Positions 1 to 8,055 of a DNA stretch of 15,021 nucleotides are shown piece after piece; positions within the stretch are counted from its first letter, which is position 1; every line of letters begins with the position of its first letter. The DNA lies in NCBI GenBank assembly GCA_023438785.1, contig JAEXQJ010000137.1, positions 1 to 15,021 on the forward strand, written 5' to 3'. Under the pieces are notes generated by a model. The model was given only the letters and a program-made list of their open reading frames with translations. It made no database searches and was not told the origin of the DNA. The DNA comes from Pseudomonadota bacterium. GTDB lineage: Bacteria > Myxococcota_A > Polyangia > Fen-1088. Position numbers and translations under genes: made by a program.

Positions 1-5
1 ACGCC

Positions 6-166
6 CTAGAGCGCCGAACGGTTTGAAGACCGAGCGAGAACGCGGAGATGCGAGCAGCCCGAGGCGCGAGGAGGGAGAATACTTGACGTATTTGACCGAC
101 GAGCAACGAAGGGATGCGACGCAGAACCGCGTTTTCGCGACCGATTCAAACCGTTCGGCGCTCTAG
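6..166. repeat. 161-bp imperfect palindromic intergenic element
   Basis: Bases 6-27 and 145-166 are perfect reverse complements (22 bp, no mismatch). Inside them, 28-33 and 139-144 are both GACCGA and face each other as a symmetric internal loop. Next, 34-45 pairs with 127-138 (12 pairs, one of them G-T), 49-52 with 120-123, and 54-60 with 111-117 (one G-A opposition). The centre is a small hairpin, AATAC (78-82) with GTATT (88-92) around a TTGAC loop. Outer and inner symmetry centres agree to within one base (86 and 85). CGAG/CGA words recur on the same strand in both halves (31, 35, 51, 60, 67, 97, 100, 107), so many oppositions are tandem G-A. It lies 30 bp beyond the 3' end of the leftward cysK. 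A dispersed repeat or a structured RNA/DNA element is inferred. There is no T-tract, so it is not a standard terminator. Confidence 0.8.
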
Positions 167-196
167 CCCCCTCGACCGCGCCTCGGAGAAAGCGTC

Positions 197-1153
197 CTAA
201 CCGATGCCCTCGAAGAGGACGGTGGAGAGGTATCTCTCACCCGAGTCGGGCAGGATGACCACCACGGTCTTGCCCGCGAGCTCGGGCTGGTGAGCCAGGC
301 GCAGGGCAGCGGCGGTCGCGGCTCCGCTGGAGATGCCGCATAGGATGCCTTCCTCGCGGGCCAGGCGGCGGGCCGTGTGGATGGCCTCGTCGTCGGTGAC
401 CTGCTCCACGCGATCGACGAGGCCCAGGTCCAGCGTGTCGGGCACGAAGCCCGCGCCGATGCCCTGGATCTTGTGCTTGCCGGGCTGCGGCGGCTGACCC
501 GCGCGGACTTGGCTGAGGACCGGGCTGGCCGTGGGCTCGACGGCCACCGAGGTGATGGCCTTGCCTTGGGTCCCCTTGATGAAACGCGACACGCCCGTGA
601 TGGTGCCGCCCGTGCCCACCCCGGCCACCAGCACGTCGACGGCCCCGTCGGTGTCGTTCCAGATCTCCGGCCCCGTGGTCTGTTCATGAATACGCGGGTT
701 GGCCGGGTTCTTGAACTGCTGAGGCAGGAAGTAGCGCTCCGGCTCGGCGGCAGCCGCGGCCTCGGCGCGGGCGATGGCGCCCTTCATGCCCTCGGCCCCA
801 GGCGTGAGGACCAGTTTGGCCCCGAACGCGGCCAGTACGCGCCGGCGCTCCAGGCTCATGGTCTCGGGCATGGTCAGGGTGATGGGATAGCCCCGTGCGG
901 CCGCCACGAAGGCCAGCGCGATGCCCGTGTTGCCGCTCGTGGGCTCGATAATCTCCTGGCCCGGCCGGAGCAGCCCGCGTTCCTCCGCGTCCCGAATCAT
1001 GGACACACCAATGCGGCACTTGACCGAGTAGGCGGGGTTGCGTCCCTCGATCTTGGCCAGAACCGTGGCCTTGGCGCCGGCCGTGAGTCGGTTGAGGCGC
1101 ACGAGCGGCGTGCGGCCAACCGAGAGGGAGTTGTTTGCAAAGACGTTGGGCAT
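197..1153 (-). CDS. cysK: Cysteine synthase (O-acetylserine sulfhydrylase), first copy
   Basis: A PLP-dependent beta-replacement enzyme that makes L-cysteine and acetate from O-acetyl-L-serine and sulfide in the cytoplasm. It is 318 aa, close to E. coli CysK at 323. Visible motifs are the Schiff-base lysine K45 in NPAYSVKCR, the substrate loop PTSGNTG (71-77), QQFKNPANPRIH (145-156), the phosphate-binding loop GTGGT (180-184), HKIQGIGAGF (227-236) and the C-terminal SSGAA serine that contacts the PLP pyridine. All are canonical, so ordinary CysK activity is expected. The start is set by AGGAGG five bases upstream of ATG. It follows metY after 16 bp on the same strand, so the two are probably co-transcribed. 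O-acetylserine sulfhydrylase B or a cystathionine beta-synthase-like role is possible but less likely. A second, diverged copy lies at 4475-5431. Confidence 0.95.
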   Translation of the reverse strand: MPNVFANNSLSVGRTPLVRLNRLTAGAKATVLAKIEGRNPAYSVKCRIGVSMIRDAEERGLLRPGQEIIEPTSGNTGIALAFVAAARGYPITLTMPETMSLERRRVLAAFGAKLVLTPGAEGMKGAIARAEAAAAAEPERYFLPQQFKNPANPRIHEQTTGPEIWNDTDGAVDVLVAGVGTGGTITGVSRFIKGTQGKAITSVAVEPTASPVLSQVRAGQPPQPGKHKIQGIGAGFVPDTLDLGLVDRVEQVTDDEAIHTARRLAREEGILCGISSGAATAAALRLAHQPELAGKTVVVILPDSGERYLSTVLFEGIG

Positions 1154-1169
1154 GGGACCTCCTGTGGGG

Positions 1170-2462
1170 TTACGTGAGGGCCAGGGCCTCGTCGAGCGAG
1201 GCGATGATGTCGTCGGGGTGCTCGAGACCGATGGACAGCCGGATGAGATCGGGCGTGAGTCCGCCTTCCTTCTGCTGCTCCGCCGAGAGTTGGGAATGGG
1301 AGGTGCTCGCCGGGTGCAAGATCAGGCTCTTCGCATCGCCCACGTTGGCCACATGGGAGAACAATTTGATGCGGTCGATGACCTTGACGGCACTCGCGAA
1401 GCCGCCCTTGGGGCCGAACACGACCATGCCGCCAAACCCGTTGCGCAGATAGCGGCTGGCCTTGGCGTGGGCCGGGTCCTCGGCTAGGCCGGGGTAGCGC
1501 ACCCAGGCCACTTTGGGATGCCCTCGCAGGAATGTGGCGACCCTGAGGGCGTTCTCACTGTGGCGGGTCATGCGCAGGGGCAAGGTTTCCACCCCCTGAA
1601 GGATGGCCCACGCGTTGTCGGGGGAGAGGGCCGCGCCCAGGTTGCGCAGGGGCACGGTGCGCAGGCGCAGGGCGAAGGCGATGGGCGCGAGGGCGGCGGG
1701 CAGGTCGTGAGCCCAGCGCAGCCCGTGGTAGTTGGAGTCGGGCTGATTGAAGAGCGGAAAGCGCGGGTTGTCCCTCCACACGAAGCGCCCCGCGTCGGTG
1801 ACGAGACCGCCCAAGGACGTGCCGTGCCCGCCCAGCCACTTGGTGAGCGAGTTGACCACGATGTCCGCGCCATGCTCGATCGTGCGCAGCAGATACGGCG
1901 TGGTGAACGTGGCATCCACGATGAGCGGCAGCCCGTGTCCGTGCGCCACGTCTGCCACCGCGGACACGTCGGTGAAATCGAGGACGGGATTGCCGATGGT
2001 CTCGATGAAGATGGCGCGCGTCCTGGGCGTGATGGCCTTCTCGAAATTCTCGGCACGGCTGGGATCAACGAAGCGTGTGGTGATGCCGAACTGGGGCAGG
2101 ATGGCCTCGAACTGGGTGTAGGTCCCGCCGTACAGGTTGTTGGCCGCGACGATCTCGTCGCCCGCTCCGGCCAGCGTGATGATGGCGTAGAAGATGGCCG
2201 ACGTTCCCGAGGCCACGGCCACGGAGGCTGCTCCCCCTTCGAGCTGGGACAGGCGCTGCTCCAGGACGTCTGTCGTTGGATTCATCAGCCGCGTGTAGAT
2301 GTTGCCCAGTTCCCTGAGGGCGAACAGGTTGGCGGCGTGTTCCGTGTTCTTGAACACGTACGACGTGGTCCGGTACACGGGGACCCCGCGTGACAGGGTC
2401 GCGTCGGGGACTTGTCCCGCGTGCAGGGCCAGGGTCTCGAATCGGTAGGGCTTGGCGTCCAT
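1170..2462 (-). CDS. metY: O-acetylhomoserine sulfhydrylase (MetY), first copy
   Basis: A PLP enzyme of the Cys/Met metabolism gamma family. It converts O-acetyl-homoserine and sulfide to homocysteine, the direct sulfhydrylation route to methionine. At 430 aa it has the usual MetY length. Visible features are the N-terminal THALHAGQ-like segment (TLALHAGQ), YTR (56-58), which contacts the neighbouring subunit's PLP phosphate, SGTSAIF, aspartate D183 in VDATFTTPY, the PLP lysine K208 in NSLTKWLGGHG, and a C-terminal LHPASTSHSQ block with the substrate-binding arginine in LIRLSIGLE. The frame stays open up to 2597, but the ATG at 2462 is preferred because AAAGGA precedes it and the protein then begins like the second copy. 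It is the first gene of a metY-cysK pair and is transcribed away from the cupin gene. By eye it is roughly 70% identical to the copy at 5441-6727. Confidence 0.94.
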   Translation of the reverse strand: MDAKPYRFETLALHAGQVPDATLSRGVPVYRTTSYVFKNTEHAANLFALRELGNIYTRLMNPTTDVLEQRLSQLEGGAASVAVASGTSAIFYAIITLAGAGDEIVAANNLYGGTYTQFEAILPQFGITTRFVDPSRAENFEKAITPRTRAIFIETIGNPVLDFTDVSAVADVAHGHGLPLIVDATFTTPYLLRTIEHGADIVVNSLTKWLGGHGTSLGGLVTDAGRFVWRDNPRFPLFNQPDSNYHGLRWAHDLPAALAPIAFALRLRTVPLRNLGAALSPDNAWAILQGVETLPLRMTRHSENALRVATFLRGHPKVAWVRYPGLAEDPAHAKASRYLRNGFGGMVVFGPKGGFASAVKVIDRIKLFSHVANVGDAKSLILHPASTSHSQLSAEQQKEGGLTPDLIRLSIGLEHPDDIIASLDEALALT

Positions 2463-2669
2463 CGGCCGTCCTTTCGTTCTGTCCTCGTTCTTTGCGCTCA
2501 GCGCATCTGGTTGTCTCGATTCCAGTGTGGCGGGGGCTGCGTTTGTGGTCAAGGAGGAATTCGCTAAACGGGACGGCTGTCCGTTGAGGGCGTCCAATGT
2601 GATGCGGCGCTCGCGAGGGCCGCATCCAGGGTTGGCGCGGCTCGCCGCGGCGTCGCAGAATGAGCGCCC
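2463..2669. promoter_or_regulatory. Divergent intergenic region between metY and the cupin gene
   Basis: This 207-bp gap must hold the leftward metY-cysK promoter and probably the rightward cupin promoter. On the minus strand a TTGACC hexamer is visible (plus-strand 2548-2553), but no convincing -10 lies 16-18 bp from it. A small hairpin, GGAC (2571-2574) with GTCC (2579-2582), lies in the presumed metY leader. I see no SAM-riboswitch-like conserved core. An AAGGAGG-like string on the plus strand near 2551 has no start codon at the right distance, so it is probably fortuitous. Confidence 0.4.
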
Positions 2670-3338
2670 ATGGAACGTGCAGAAGGCTTAGGGGGCCTCG
2701 GGCGGGTGTGCTGCTCCGGGGTGGTGTTCTTCCTCTTCTTCGCCATCCGGCCCGCGGCTGCGGTGGAGCGGGGGCACGAGAAGATCAGCAACGAGAAGGT
2801 CATCGTCAGTGAGGTTCGCTTGGAGCCCGGGCAGGAGCTGGTCGTGCGCGGGGACCGGGCCAGCGCCATCGTTCATCTGGAGGCCGGAACGCTGGAGTTC
2901 CGCCCCCAGAAGGGGCCGGCCATTCGCATGTTCACCGAGCGCGGTCACACGTCTTTCGAGCCCGCCGCGGCGGGAGTGCTGCGGAACGCGGGCAGGAAGG
3001 TGGTGGCCTTCGTGCGGATCGAATTCGTGGGCGTGGGTTCTCACGAGAAATGGGCGACCAAAGGGCTGGCCGCCCAGGACAAACTCCTGTTCGAGAATGC
3101 TTACGCCCGCGCCTACACCATTCGGCTCGCCGCCGGCAGCAGCGAGCCCGAGCAGAGGCTCAAGCGTCGCGTGGTCGTGTGCTTGAGCGGTGCCAAGCTG
3201 GCCTACCGGTTGCCCGATGGCCAGCAGGTGATGTCGAGCTCGCGCCCCGGCGACGTCAGCTGGCGTGAGCCCGCCTCTCGCACGCCGCACAACGTGGGCC
3301 GGACGGAGTTCTGGGCTGTCGCCATCGAGCCCAAGTAG
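2670..3338 (+). CDS. Exported double-cupin (bicupin) protein of unknown function
   Basis: A 222-aa protein with a likely Sec signal peptide: short n-region, hydrophobic stretch at about residues 13-26, and probable cleavage after PAAA near residue 31. The remainder looks like two similar beta-rich repeats of about 80 residues. One starts near SNEKVIVSEVRLEPG (about 40-120), the other near ENAYARAYTIRLAAG (about 145-222). Both have the charged glycine-turn pattern of cupins. The usual metal motif HxH...E is absent in both halves, so metal-independent binding or a structural role is more likely than a dioxygenase. No clear Shine-Dalgarno precedes the ATG. The GTG at 2706 would leave a tighter signal peptide and is an alternative start. 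It lies between two sulfur-amino-acid gene sets but points the opposite way, so a functional link is only conjecture. Confidence 0.7.
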   Translation: MERAEGLGGLGRVCCSGVVFFLFFAIRPAAAVERGHEKISNEKVIVSEVRLEPGQELVVRGDRASAIVHLEAGTLEFRPQKGPAIRMFTERGHTSFEPAAAGVLRNAGRKVVAFVRIEFVGVGSHEKWATKGLAAQDKLLFENAYARAYTIRLAAGSSEPEQRLKRRVVVCLSGAKLAYRLPDGQQVMSSSRPGDVSWREPASRTPHNVGRTEFWAVAIEPK

Positions 3339-3401
3339 ACCCAGCGACGCTTCGGGTGAAGCCAGGGGCAGGGCTGTGCGCCGGCCTGGGCGCCGCCGTG
3401 G

Positions 3402-4460
3402 CTACGAGGCCCGATGCTGTCCGCGGCCGCCCGGGCCTGTGCCGATGTGGCGACCGAGGGACTCGATGCGCCGGTGCATGCACTTGTTGCAGACCTCGGC
3501 GGTCTCATTCACGCAGGCCTTGCCGGGGTAGATCTCGTAAAGGACGCGGTATTGGGGCGGCGTCAGGTTGGGCATCACGACGTTCGCTCCACGGGACAGG
3601 CCGAGCTCGCGGCCGGTCTTGGGATCGAGGGTGGCGAGCGCGGTGGTGCTGGGGATGTTGGCCTCGGGGCAGACCAGGCGGGCGAGGGCGACCACCTTGA
3701 GGGTGGTCAGCTCGTCGTTGGGCACCTGCTCCCCCTCGGGTGCAAGGAAGCGGGCGGCCTCGGGGCCACCCAGCGGCGTGCGGGGGCTGGGCAGGAAGGG
3801 CCCCGCGCCGATCATGTCCAGATCGAGCCCGGCGAAGGTCTCGATGTCGCGCGCCAGGATGTCCCAGGTTTGGCCGGGGATGCCGACCATGACGCCGGAA
3901 CCGATTTCGTAGCCCATCTCGCGCAGGGCGCGCAGATCGGCCAGGCGATCCGAGGGGCGGCCGGGCAGGGCGGGGTGAATGCGCGCGTACAGGGTCGGGT
4001 CGGACGTCTCGAATCGTAGGAGGTAGCGGTCGGCGCCGGCTTGCTTCCAGGCCTGCCAGTCGTCGGGATTGCGCTCGCCCAGGCTCAGCGTCACGGCCAA
4101 GCCCGTGTCTCGTTTGATGGCGCGGATCCACTCGGCCACCGTCTCGCGCTCCAGGCCCGGATCCTCGCCGGCCTGCAGGACCACGGTACCGTAACCGAAC
4201 TCGCGGGCTTGCCGCGCGCAGGTCAGCACCTCGTCGCAGTTCATGCGGTAGCGCGTGGGCCCCTCTGTCCCCGCGCGCACGCCACAGTACAGACACTGGC
4301 GGATGCAGATATTCGAGACCTCGATGAGGCCGCGCAGATGAACGGCATCGCCCACGTGTTTGTGGCGGGTGGCGTCCGCCGCGGCCCACAGAGGCAAGAG
4401 CGCCTCTTCCCTGGTCTGCCTGAGCCAGCGCAGAATTTCCGGGTACTGCATGCCGGGCAT
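3402..4460 (-). CDS. hydE: HydE-type radical SAM enzyme, last gene of a metY-cysK operon
   Basis: A 352-aa radical S-adenosylmethionine protein that best fits HydE, the [FeFe]-hydrogenase H-cluster maturase. The radical-SAM cluster motif CX3CX2C is C52/C56/C59 within EVSNICIRQCLYCG. Family-typical segments include HLRGLIE before it and, later, GIPGQT, ANIPSTTAL, GANVVMPNLTP and YEIYPGK. The C-terminus has C316/C324/C327 (CX7CX2C), the spacing of the accessory cluster in Thermotoga HydE. HydE is thought to act on a cysteine-bound iron carbonyl/cyanide precursor. No HydA, HydF or HydG lies in the window. It begins 14 bp after cysK2, so it is the distal gene of the operon. No good Shine-Dalgarno is seen. 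The start region reads ATGACATAATG, where a two-codon mini-ORF ends overlapping the start; ATG at 4451 is an alternative. BioB and PylB are less likely because of the C-terminal motif and length. Confidence 0.85.
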   Translation of the reverse strand: MPGMQYPEILRWLRQTREEALLPLWAAADATRHKHVGDAVHLRGLIEVSNICIRQCLYCGVRAGTEGPTRYRMNCDEVLTCARQAREFGYGTVVLQAGEDPGLERETVAEWIRAIKRDTGLAVTLSLGERNPDDWQAWKQAGADRYLLRFETSDPTLYARIHPALPGRPSDRLADLRALREMGYEIGSGVMVGIPGQTWDILARDIETFAGLDLDMIGAGPFLPSPRTPLGGPEAARFLAPEGEQVPNDELTTLKVVALARLVCPEANIPSTTALATLDPKTGRELGLSRGANVVMPNLTPPQYRVLYEIYPGKACVNETAEVCNKCMHRRIESLGRHIGTGPGGRGQHRAS

Positions 4461-4474
4461 TATGTCATTCGGAA

Positions 4475-5431
<957 letters not shown>

Positions 5432-5440
5432 GGCCTTTCC

Positions 5441-6727
5441 TCAGACCAGAGCCAGGGCGTCGTCCAGGGCGGTCAGCAGATCGTCCGCGTGCTCCAGGCC
5501 GATGGACAAGCGGATGAGATCGGGATGCAGGCCCGCGGCGCGCTGCTGCTCCTCGGAGAGTTGGGAGTGCGACGTGCTGGCCGGGTGAAGGATGAGGCTC
5601 TTGGCGTCGCCCACGTTGGCCAGATGTGAGAACAGCTTGATGTTGTCGATGACCCTGATGGCCGCGTTGTAGCCGCCCTTGAGGCCGCACACCACCATGC
5701 CGCCGAAGCCCTCCAGGTACTTGGAGGCGGTGGCGTGCGCCGGATCCTCGGGCAGCCCCGGATAGCGCACCCAGGCCACCTTGGCGTGCTTGTGCAGATG
5801 GCGTGCGACCTTCGTGGCGTTCTCACAGTGGCGCGCCATGCGCACGGGCAAGGTCTCCATGCCCTGCAGGATCATCCACGAATTGTCGGGAGAGATGCAG
5901 CCACCCAGGTTGCGCAAGGGCACCAGACGCACGCGCAGGGCGAACACCATGCGAGCCAGGTGCTCAGGCAGATCGTGCGCCCAACGCATGCCGTGGTAGT
6001 TGGGATCGGGCTCGTTGAAGAGTCTGAAGCGCGGGCTCCGCCAATTGAATCTGCCGGCGTCGGTCACGCTTCCGCCCAGCGCGGCGCCGTGACCGCCTAA
6101 CCACTTGGTCAGTGAATTGACCACGACGTCCGCGCCGTGCTCGATGGTGCGCAGCAGGCAGGGCGTGGTGAAGGTGCCGTCGACGACCAAGGGCAAGCCG
6201 TGTCGGTGCGCGATCTCGGCCACCGCGGCCACGTCGGTGAAATCCAGCACCGGGTTGCCGATGGTCTCGATGTACAGGGCGCGCGTCTTGTCCGTGATGG
6301 CGCGCTCGAAGTTCTTGGGATCGGTGGGGTCGACGAAGCGCGTTTTGATGCCGAACCCGGGCAGGATGGCGTCGAACTGGGTGTAGGTGCCGCCATAGAG
6401 GTTGTTGGCAGAGACGATCTCGTCGCCCGCCTCGGCCAAGGTGACGATGGCCGCAAAGATGGCCGCCGTGCCCGAGGCGAACGCCACCGAGGCCACGCCG
6501 CCCTCAAGCTGCGAGATGCGTTGCTCGAGGATGTCCGTGGTGGGGTTCTGCAGGCGCGTGTAGATGTTGCCCAACTCCTTCAAGCTGAAGAGGTTGGCCG
6601 CGTGTTCGGCGCTTCGGAATAGGTACGAGCTGGAGCGATGCACGGGAACGCCGCGCGCCAGGGTGGCGTCGGGGACCTGCCCCGCGTGCACGGCCAGGGT
6701 GTCGAAATGGTAGGGGCGAGAGGTCAT
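5441..6727 (-). CDS. metY: O-acetylhomoserine sulfhydrylase-like (MetY), second copy
   Basis: A 428-aa PLP enzyme of the Cys/Met metabolism family, closely similar to the copy at 1170-2462 over its whole length. YTR is at 56-58, the PLP-pyridine aspartate is D183, and the PLP lysine is K208 in NSLTKWLGGHG. Next to D183 it reads DGTFTTPC, where the other copy has DATFTTPY, so residue 190 is Cys instead of Tyr. The C-terminal LHPASTSHSQ and LIRLSIGLEH blocks are kept. The expected reaction is direct sulfhydrylation of O-acetylhomoserine to homocysteine. Other gamma-replacement substrates are possible because the copy sits in a dedicated operon with a HydE-type gene. AAAGGA lies 5-6 bases before ATG. 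The stop of the XRE regulator is 9 bp upstream and cysK2 starts 9 bp downstream, so the operon is tight. Confidence 0.93.
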   Translation of the reverse strand: MTSRPYHFDTLAVHAGQVPDATLARGVPVHRSSSYLFRSAEHAANLFSLKELGNIYTRLQNPTTDILEQRISQLEGGVASVAFASGTAAIFAAIVTLAEAGDEIVSANNLYGGTYTQFDAILPGFGIKTRFVDPTDPKNFERAITDKTRALYIETIGNPVLDFTDVAAVAEIAHRHGLPLVVDGTFTTPCLLRTIEHGADVVVNSLTKWLGGHGAALGGSVTDAGRFNWRSPRFRLFNEPDPNYHGMRWAHDLPEHLARMVFALRVRLVPLRNLGGCISPDNSWMILQGMETLPVRMARHCENATKVARHLHKHAKVAWVRYPGLPEDPAHATASKYLEGFGGMVVCGLKGGYNAAIRVIDNIKLFSHLANVGDAKSLILHPASTSHSQLSEEQQRAAGLHPDLIRLSIGLEHADDLLTALDDALALV

Positions 6728-6736
6728 GGGGTCCTT

Positions 6737-7378
6737 TCAGCGGGCGTAGACAATGATGTCGTGGCAGCGGATCTCGGAGCCGCTCGGGTTTTCGTAGACG
6801 TGGGGTTGGTCGGCCAGGAACGCGACGGAGTCGCCGGCCATCAAGTCGTGGACTTCGCTGCCCACGCGCATGCGCAGTTGGCCGTTGAGTACGATGACCA
6901 CCTCGCGGGTGCCCGAGGCGTGCGGGTCGGAGGCGTGGGTGGCGCGGGCGGCCAAGTGCAACTCGTAGGCCTCGACCCACGGGCACGCGCCCGCGGGGGT
7001 CAGGGGACGGCTCTCCATGCGCCCGTCCGCGGAACGCAGGACTTGGGCATCCGATCGTCGCAGCAGGGACACGCTCTGGGAGTTCCCACCCAGCAACTCG
7101 GCGAACGGGACGCCCAGGCCGACTGCGATCTTCCACAGCACACCCAAGGAGGGATTGCTCTTCTGGGTTTCGATCTGCGACAGGGCGGCCCGGCTGACGC
7201 CTGACGCGACGGCCAGTTGATCGAGCGACAGTCCGCGCGCCTTGCGCTTCTCGCGCAGATTGCTGGCCACGCGGCGGCCCAACTCGGCCGCACCCAGGTC
7301 ATCGCCGGGCGGCAGCGGCGTTTCGCGGAGCGCGGTGGCCGTGGGGCGCCTCTCGACCTTGTCCTTTTTGATGACCAT
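6737..7378 (-). CDS. XRE-family regulator with C-terminal cupin sensor domain
   Basis: A 213-aa transcription factor and first gene of the operon with metY2, cysK2 and hydE. Residues 34-95 form a helix-turn-helix of the Cro/C1 type (LGRRVASNLREKRKARGLSL..., SGVSRAALSQIETQKSNPS). Residues about 130-211 form a cupin domain (GTREVVIVLNGQLRMRVG, GDSVAFLADQPHVYEN) that in this class binds a small effector. The architecture matches regulators such as E. coli SutR (YdcN), which has been linked to sulfur utilization. With this operon content, control by a sulfur metabolite is a reasonable inference. A basic 30-residue leader precedes the HTH. The ATG has GGCGGA directly against it, too close for a normal Shine-Dalgarno. 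An inverted repeat covers the start codon (see the regulatory entry), suggesting autoregulation. Confidence 0.9.
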   Translation of the reverse strand: MVIKKDKVERRPTATALRETPLPPGDDLGAAELGRRVASNLREKRKARGLSLDQLAVASGVSRAALSQIETQKSNPSLGVLWKIAVGLGVPFAELLGGNSQSVSLLRRSDAQVLRSADGRMESRPLTPAGACPWVEAYELHLAARATHASDPHASGTREVVIVLNGQLRMRVGSEVHDLMAGDSVAFLADQPHVYENPSGSEIRCHDIIVYAR

Positions 7379-7403
7379 TCCGCCACAATAGCAGAAATGG
7401 TCA
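7372..7403 (-). promoter_or_regulatory. Perfect 8-bp inverted repeat over a probable -10 element and the start of the XRE regulator
   Basis: TGACCATT (7372-7379) and AATGGTCA (7396-7403) are perfect reverse complements separated by 16 bp, so equivalent positions are 24 bp apart, a little over two helical turns. The left arm contains the regulator's start codon. On the minus strand the spacer contains TGCTATTGT (plus-strand 7385-7393), which resembles an extended -10. That would put transcription start at or within about two bases of the ATG. The simplest reading is an operator through which the regulator represses its own operon. No good -35 is visible. Confidence 0.6.
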
Positions 7404-7442
7404 GCGGGGGCGCACGGCGACGGGGAGCCGGGCCGTTCGGGC

Positions 7443-8039
7443 TCACTCGGGCGCGGCGAGCGGATCAGGGACGAAGTTGCGGATGGCGGGCAGCGACTGG
7501 AGGTAGGCGAAGATCGAGGAGAGATCCTCGTCGTTGAACTGGCCGATGGCCTGCACGGGCATGGGCGGGAGAATGAGGCGCCCCTGGCCCATGTGACGGC
7601 CCGTGCGCATGGCGTCGATGAAGAGGCGGTCTATCCACCTTCCCATCCCCGTGTCTTTGTCGGGCGTCAGATTGGAGCTGAAGCTGGTGCCCCAAGGACC
7701 GGCCCAGGCCGTTCCGGTGGCCAGGCCCACCACGATCCAGGGTCCACCGTCGATGCGCGGGGCGGGCGGCAGGCGGGGGAGCGAGGGATGGCCAGAGAGC
7801 AGTCGAGTGCTGTCGGGGACGAGGCCGACCTCGCTCGGAATCTTGGGTGAGTGGCAATCGCCGCAGCCGCCTGCCTTGACCAGGTAGCCGCCGCGTTCCA
7901 CGGCCTTGCTAAGCTGCCCGGATGTGGAGGTCGCGGTCGACGTGGACGTAGAGGGCGCCGCTCGGGAAAGGCCCAGCGCGCCAAGCGTGGCGGCCGCGAG
8001 GACCAGCAGCGTCCAGGTGCGCAATCGCTGTCGTGGCAT
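7443..8039 (-). CDS. Exported mono-haem c-type cytochrome
   Basis: A 198-aa protein with a signal peptide (basic MPRQRLR, then a hydrophobic stretch to about residue 24, ending LSRAAP). A Ser/Thr-rich low-complexity linker follows (about 30-40, alternating S and T). One haem c site is seen, CGDCH at 59-63 after GGYLVKAGG. Later segments NLTPDKDTGMGRW and LPPMPVQAIG are typical of small periplasmic electron-transfer cytochromes; the methionine in LPPM is the likely sixth haem ligand. Its probable role is periplasmic electron transfer, with partner unknown. It starts 16 bp after the di-haem gene and is the second gene of that unit. GGGAA a few bases before ATG is a modest ribosome site. A cytochrome subunit of a dehydrogenase complex is possible, but no dehydrogenase is adjacent. 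Confidence 0.87.
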   Translation of the reverse strand: MPRQRLRTWTLLVLAAATLGALGLSRAAPSTSTSTATSTSGQLSKAVERGGYLVKAGGCGDCHSPKIPSEVGLVPDSTRLLSGHPSLPRLPPAPRIDGGPWIVVGLATGTAWAGPWGTSFSSNLTPDKDTGMGRWIDRLFIDAMRTGRHMGQGRLILPPMPVQAIGQFNDEDLSSIFAYLQSLPAIRNFVPDPLAAPE

Positions 8040-8055
8040 GGGATTCCCGTCTCAA

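Noticed and set aside
377..2393. Long plus-strand open frames opposite cysK and metY
   Set aside because: They are antisense shadows caused by high GC content; their composition is Gly/Arg/Ala/His-rich with no domain pattern, while the minus strand encodes clear enzymes.
2463..2597. 45-residue N-terminal extension of the first metY
   Set aside because: No ribosome site at the upstream ATG. The ATG at 2462 has AAAGGA and aligns with the start of the second copy.
2463..2669. SAM or other sulfur riboswitch upstream of metY
   Set aside because: I looked for conserved riboswitch cores on the minus strand and saw none, only one small hairpin. A covariance-model search would be decisive.
3378..3393. 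GCGCC/GGCGC hairpin between the convergent cupin and hydE genes as a terminator
   Set aside because: Only five pairs and no T-tract on either strand; chance is likely in such GC-rich sequence.
3402..4460. Biotin synthase or PylB assignment for the radical SAM gene
   Set aside because: BioB is close in fold, but the MPNLTP, YEIYPGK and C-terminal CX7CX2C features fit HydE better, and no biotin or pyrrolysine genes are nearby.
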